Both the position numbers and the translations under genes were made by a program. A stretch of 64,000 nt of DNA from Psychromonas sp. L1A2. GTDB taxonomy: Bacteria; Pseudomonadota; Gammaproteobacteria; Enterobacterales; Psychromonadaceae. The DNA is taken from contig NZ_WUAG01000002.1 of NCBI RefSeq assembly GCF_009828855.1, positions 1,302,001 to 1,366,000 of the forward strand. Reading direction: 5' to 3'. Positions 61,490 through 64,000 of this stretch are shown here, piece after piece. Position 1 is the stretch's first letter. Each line of letters begins with the position of its first letter. The notes below the pieces were generated by a model. The model ran no database searches, was not told the origin of the DNA, and saw only the letters and a program-made list of their open reading frames with translations.

Positions 61490-64000
61490 TAGCTTTTCTC
61501 CAAAATCAATAAACGTTGTCCTGCATGTACTTGTGCACCTTCTTTTTGTACAAGGCTTGAGACAATCCCTGCGGCTGGTGCCACCACTTCAATTTCCATT
61601 TTCATCGCTTCAAGTATTAATAACGGTTGCCCTGCAATCACCTCGTCACCCGGCTCTACTAATATTTTCCAAATATTACCTGCCACATGGCTATCAACAG
61701 CACGTTGTTCTGCCGTTAGGCTAATGACATCCGTTTCAACTTGTGTCATTTCATCCGCAACGAAGTTAGCTTGACCCGTTTCTTGCCAACGTTGACGTTC
61801 TGCTTCAAAGGCTTTTTGTTGCTTCTCTTTAAAAGTCACAATCGAGTCTTGAGCATCACATAAGCTTTGTTGATATTCTGCTAAGCTAAATGTTGTTTCT
61901 TCTATTTTCAGTGGGTAATTACCACGAGGAAAATCATGACGAATTTGAGTTAATTCTTCACTGCTTACTGGATAGAATTTAATTTGATCAAAGAAGCGTA
62001 ATAGCCATGGTTTTTCAAATTCTGCAGTTTTGCGATAACGGTTCCACATTTGTAAAGTACGACCAACAAACTGATAACCACCAGGTCCTTCCATTCCGTA
62101 AACACATAAATAAGCACCACCAATACCCACGGCATTTTCTGGTGTCCAAGTACGAGCTGGATTATATTTTGTAGTCACTAATCGATGGCGAGGATCGAGC
62201 GGCGTTGCTACTGGCGCTCCTAAATACACATCACCTAATCCCATCACTAAATAACTGGCATTGAAGACAATTTCTTTTACTTCTTCAACGGAGTCTAAAC
62301 CATTAATGCGACGAATAAACTCAATGTTATCAGGACACCATGGTGCATCTTTACGGACTAATTCATCGTATTTTTTAATCGCTAAACGTGTTGCATAATC
62401 ATCCCAAGATAAAGGAATATGCACGATACGTGATGGCACGGTTAATTGGCTAATATCCCCTAACGCTTGTTCAGCTTCGGCTAATAGAGTTAATAATTGA
62501 GCAAGCGGAAGTTGTAAATTATCGTAATGGACTTGCAGTGAGCGGATTCCCGGTGTTAATTCTTCAATGCCAGCAATATTCATATCTTGCAGCTTTAACA
62601 TCAATGCATGTACACGAAAACGTAATGCCACGTCTAACACTTGCTGACCGTATTCCACTAATAAGTAATCTTCGCCACTCGCGCGGTAAACCACTTGTTC
62701 GTTATGTTCTGTTTTATCAACTTTTTTGATAATCGCAGTTTCAGGTAATTCTGTTGGCGCTTTCTGCTCAGTAAACTGACCGGATTGTAATTGTTGAATT
62801 TGCTGTGTTTCTAACTGTTGTGCATCAAGAATTGATATCGGTTGAAAACGAATGCTAGCACCTGCTTTTAACTGCCCAACTTTCCACAGGTCCGCTTTAA
62901 TGATGGTAACTGGACAAACCAAACCACCTAAACTTGGGCCATCTGGGCCTAAAATAACAGGCATGTCCCCAGTAAAATCAATCGTACCTACTGCATAAGC
63001 GTTATCATGAATGTTTGAAGGGTGTAAACCCGCTTCACCGCCATCATTACGCGCCCATTTTGGTTTTGGTCCCATTAAACGAACACCAGTACGACTGGAG
63101 TTAAAGTGAACTTTCCACGTTGCATCAAAGAAAGCATCAATATCTTCAGGGCAGAAGAAATCAGGTGCTCCATGTGGTCCGTAAATAACACGAATAGTCC
63201 ATTCGTCTGTAATTTCAGGTAACAATGTAGCGGGTAACAAGGCACCAGGAAGTAAAGCAGCCTGTTTCGATTCAGCAATCTGAAAGCTACTTTCAGCTAA
63301 ATCATCTATATGTAATACATCACCCGTACGTAAAGCACGACCTGCATGACCACCAAATTGGCCTAAGGTGAACGTTGATTTACTGCCTAAGTAATCAGGG
63401 CATTGAATACCACCTTGTACAGATAAATAACAGCGAGAACCCGCTCCTTTAATATTGCCTAAGGTTAACGTTTGTCCCGCTTGCACATTAATAACTACAC
63501 CATTACTGATACTTACATTATCTAACACCGCATCGATTGTTGAACCGGTTAATACGATGCGTGTCGCGCTGTTAAAACGTAATGTTGGGCCACTCACAGT
63601 AATTTCTAAACCGGCAGCATCATTGTTATTACCTAATAATGTATTCGCTAAACGAAAGCTCACACTGTCCATTGGGCCTGAAGGAGGTACGCCGATATTC
63701 CAGTAACCTTTGCGACCAGGGTAATCTTGAATGGTTGTTTGTGTTCCACCGCTTAATACGTCGATAGAACAAGGTGCGTATACAAACTGATTGAGGGTTT
63801 GTGTTAGTAACTTTGCCTCTTCAACCACTTTGCTACTTAATAGTTGATGTAAGTAATCTTTGTTAGTTTCAATACCGTAAATTTCACTGTTTATAAGCGC
63901 TTGTTTTAGCCCCGTTAATGCTTGTTCTCGCGACTCACTGTGACAAATAACTTTGGCTAACATCGGGTCAAAAAAGGGAGAGACTTCAGTACCGCTTTCT
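61489..64000 (-). CDS. uca: Urea carboxylase, N-terminal third outside the window
   Basis: The C-terminal 836 or so residues of a biotin-dependent enzyme that carboxylates urea to allophanate. The frame stays open to the window edge, reading SGTEVSPFFDPMLAKVI, the end of the biotin-carboxylase domain, so the Met at 63963 is internal. Then come the AHS2-type domain (LSGGTQTTIQDYPGRKGYWN, GPPSGPMD-like), the AHS1-type domain (VEYGQQVLDVALRFRVHAL to FLRQ-like region around GAPVATPLDP), and the biotinyl domain with the biotin Lys in LILEAMKMEIEV. Full length would be about 1200 residues. It forms an operon with allophanate hydrolase. Confidence 0.95.
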   Translation of the reverse strand, partial: ESGTEVSPFFDPMLAKVICHSESREQALTGLKQALINSEIYGIETNKDYLHQLLSSKVVEEAKLLTQTLNQFVYAPCSIDVLSGGTQTTIQDYPGRKGYWNIGVPPSGPMDSVSFRLANTLLGNNNDAAGLEITVSGPTLRFNSATRIVLTGSTIDAVLDNVSISNGVVINVQAGQTLTLGNIKGAGSRCYLSVQGGIQCPDYLGSKSTFTLGQFGGHAGRALRTGDVLHIDDLAESSFQIAESKQAALLPGALLPATLLPEITDEWTIRVIYGPHGAPDFFCPEDIDAFFDATWKVHFNSSRTGVRLMGPKPKWARNDGGEAGLHPSNIHDNAYAVGTIDFTGDMPVILGPDGPSLGGLVCPVTIIKADLWKVGQLKAGASIRFQPISILDAQQLETQQIQQLQSGQFTEQKAPTELPETAIIKKVDKTEHNEQVVYRASGEDYLLVEYGQQVLDVALRFRVHALMLKLQDMNIAGIEELTPGIRSLQVHYDNLQLPLAQLLTLLAEAEQALGDISQLTVPSRIVHIPLSWDDYATRLAIKKYDELVRKDAPWCPDNIEFIRRINGLDSVEEVKEIVFNASYLVMGLGDVYLGAPVATPLDPRHRLVTTKYNPARTWTPENAVGIGGAYLCVYGMEGPGGYQFVGRTLQMWNRYRKTAEFEKPWLLRFFDQIKFYPVSSEELTQIRHDFPRGNYPLKIEETTFSLAEYQQSLCDAQDSIVTFKEKQQKAFEAERQRWQETGQANFVADEMTQVETDVISLTAEQRAVDSHVAGNIWKILVEPGDEVIAGQPLLILEAMKMEIEVVAPAAGIVSSLVQKEGAQVHAGQRLLILEKS

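Noticed and set aside
63963-64000. Taking the Met at 63963 as the start of urea carboxylase
   Set aside because: The frame continues upstream through SGTEVSPFFDP, a conserved biotin-carboxylase segment, so the gene is cut by the window edge rather than starting there.

Overview
The window looks like a chromosomal segment of an AT-rich marine gammaproteobacterium of the Psychromonas/Vibrio/Alteromonadales type. This rests on protein resemblance (KdgR, ZnuABC, UxuR-like and MexEF-like proteins, TRAP transporters, urea carboxylase) and on the base composition; the genus is an inference. No rRNA, tRNA, CRISPR array, phage or intact insertion sequence was seen. Both ends cut genes: a TRAP large permease on the left and urea carboxylase on the right.

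Region by region. 1-7060 is a uronate-type module: a TRAP transporter (minus strand), an FCD/GntR regulator like UxuR/ExuR, a carbohydrate-binding-like lipoprotein, an RpiB-family isomerase and KdgR, with recognisable FCD and KdgR operators. 7099-10020 is znuA divergent from znuCB around a textbook Zur box. 10243-16471 is an ABC importer operon with a cytoplasmic alkaline-phosphatase-superfamily hydrolase and a HAD phosphatase, divergent from a GntR/UTRA regulator, and probably takes up an organophosphorus compound. 16589-24564 is a MexEF-OprN-like RND efflux operon with a MexS-like oxidoreductase and a divergent LysR regulator. 24824-32447 is a stress/envelope region: BON protein, DUF1328 protein, small lipoprotein, hemerythrin, a phosphatase-lipid kinase fusion, a sigma-54 activator, an AI-2E-type permease and a YqjD/YqjE-like operon. 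Sigma-54 promoter matches lie on both outer flanks of that region, pointing inward.

33094-42361 is a five-gene operon with two transglutaminase-like proteins and two sets of circularly permuted ATP-grasp plus alpha-E domains (one fused, one split), of unknown product. A SHOCT protein and a zinc metallopeptidase follow on the other strand. 45641-53400 is a predicted glycerophosphodiester module: lipoprotein-anchored TRAP importer, HAD phosphatase, GDPD phosphodiesterase, DeoR/GlpR-like repressor and a GlpD-like dehydrogenase, tied together by repeated GAACAT-type operator motifs spaced 20 bp. 54036-59464 is a MacAB-like efflux pair followed by a BaeSR-like two-component system. 59567-64000 is allophanate hydrolase with the C-terminal two thirds of urea carboxylase (ATP-dependent urea degradation).

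Two copies of a MITE-like dispersed repeat (10020-10243 and 32655-32800) sit in intergenic DNA. The strongest leads are the sigma-54 stress regulon, the TRAP-linked glycerophosphodiester pathway, the doubled ATP-grasp/alpha-E operon and the ABC-phosphohydrolase cluster.
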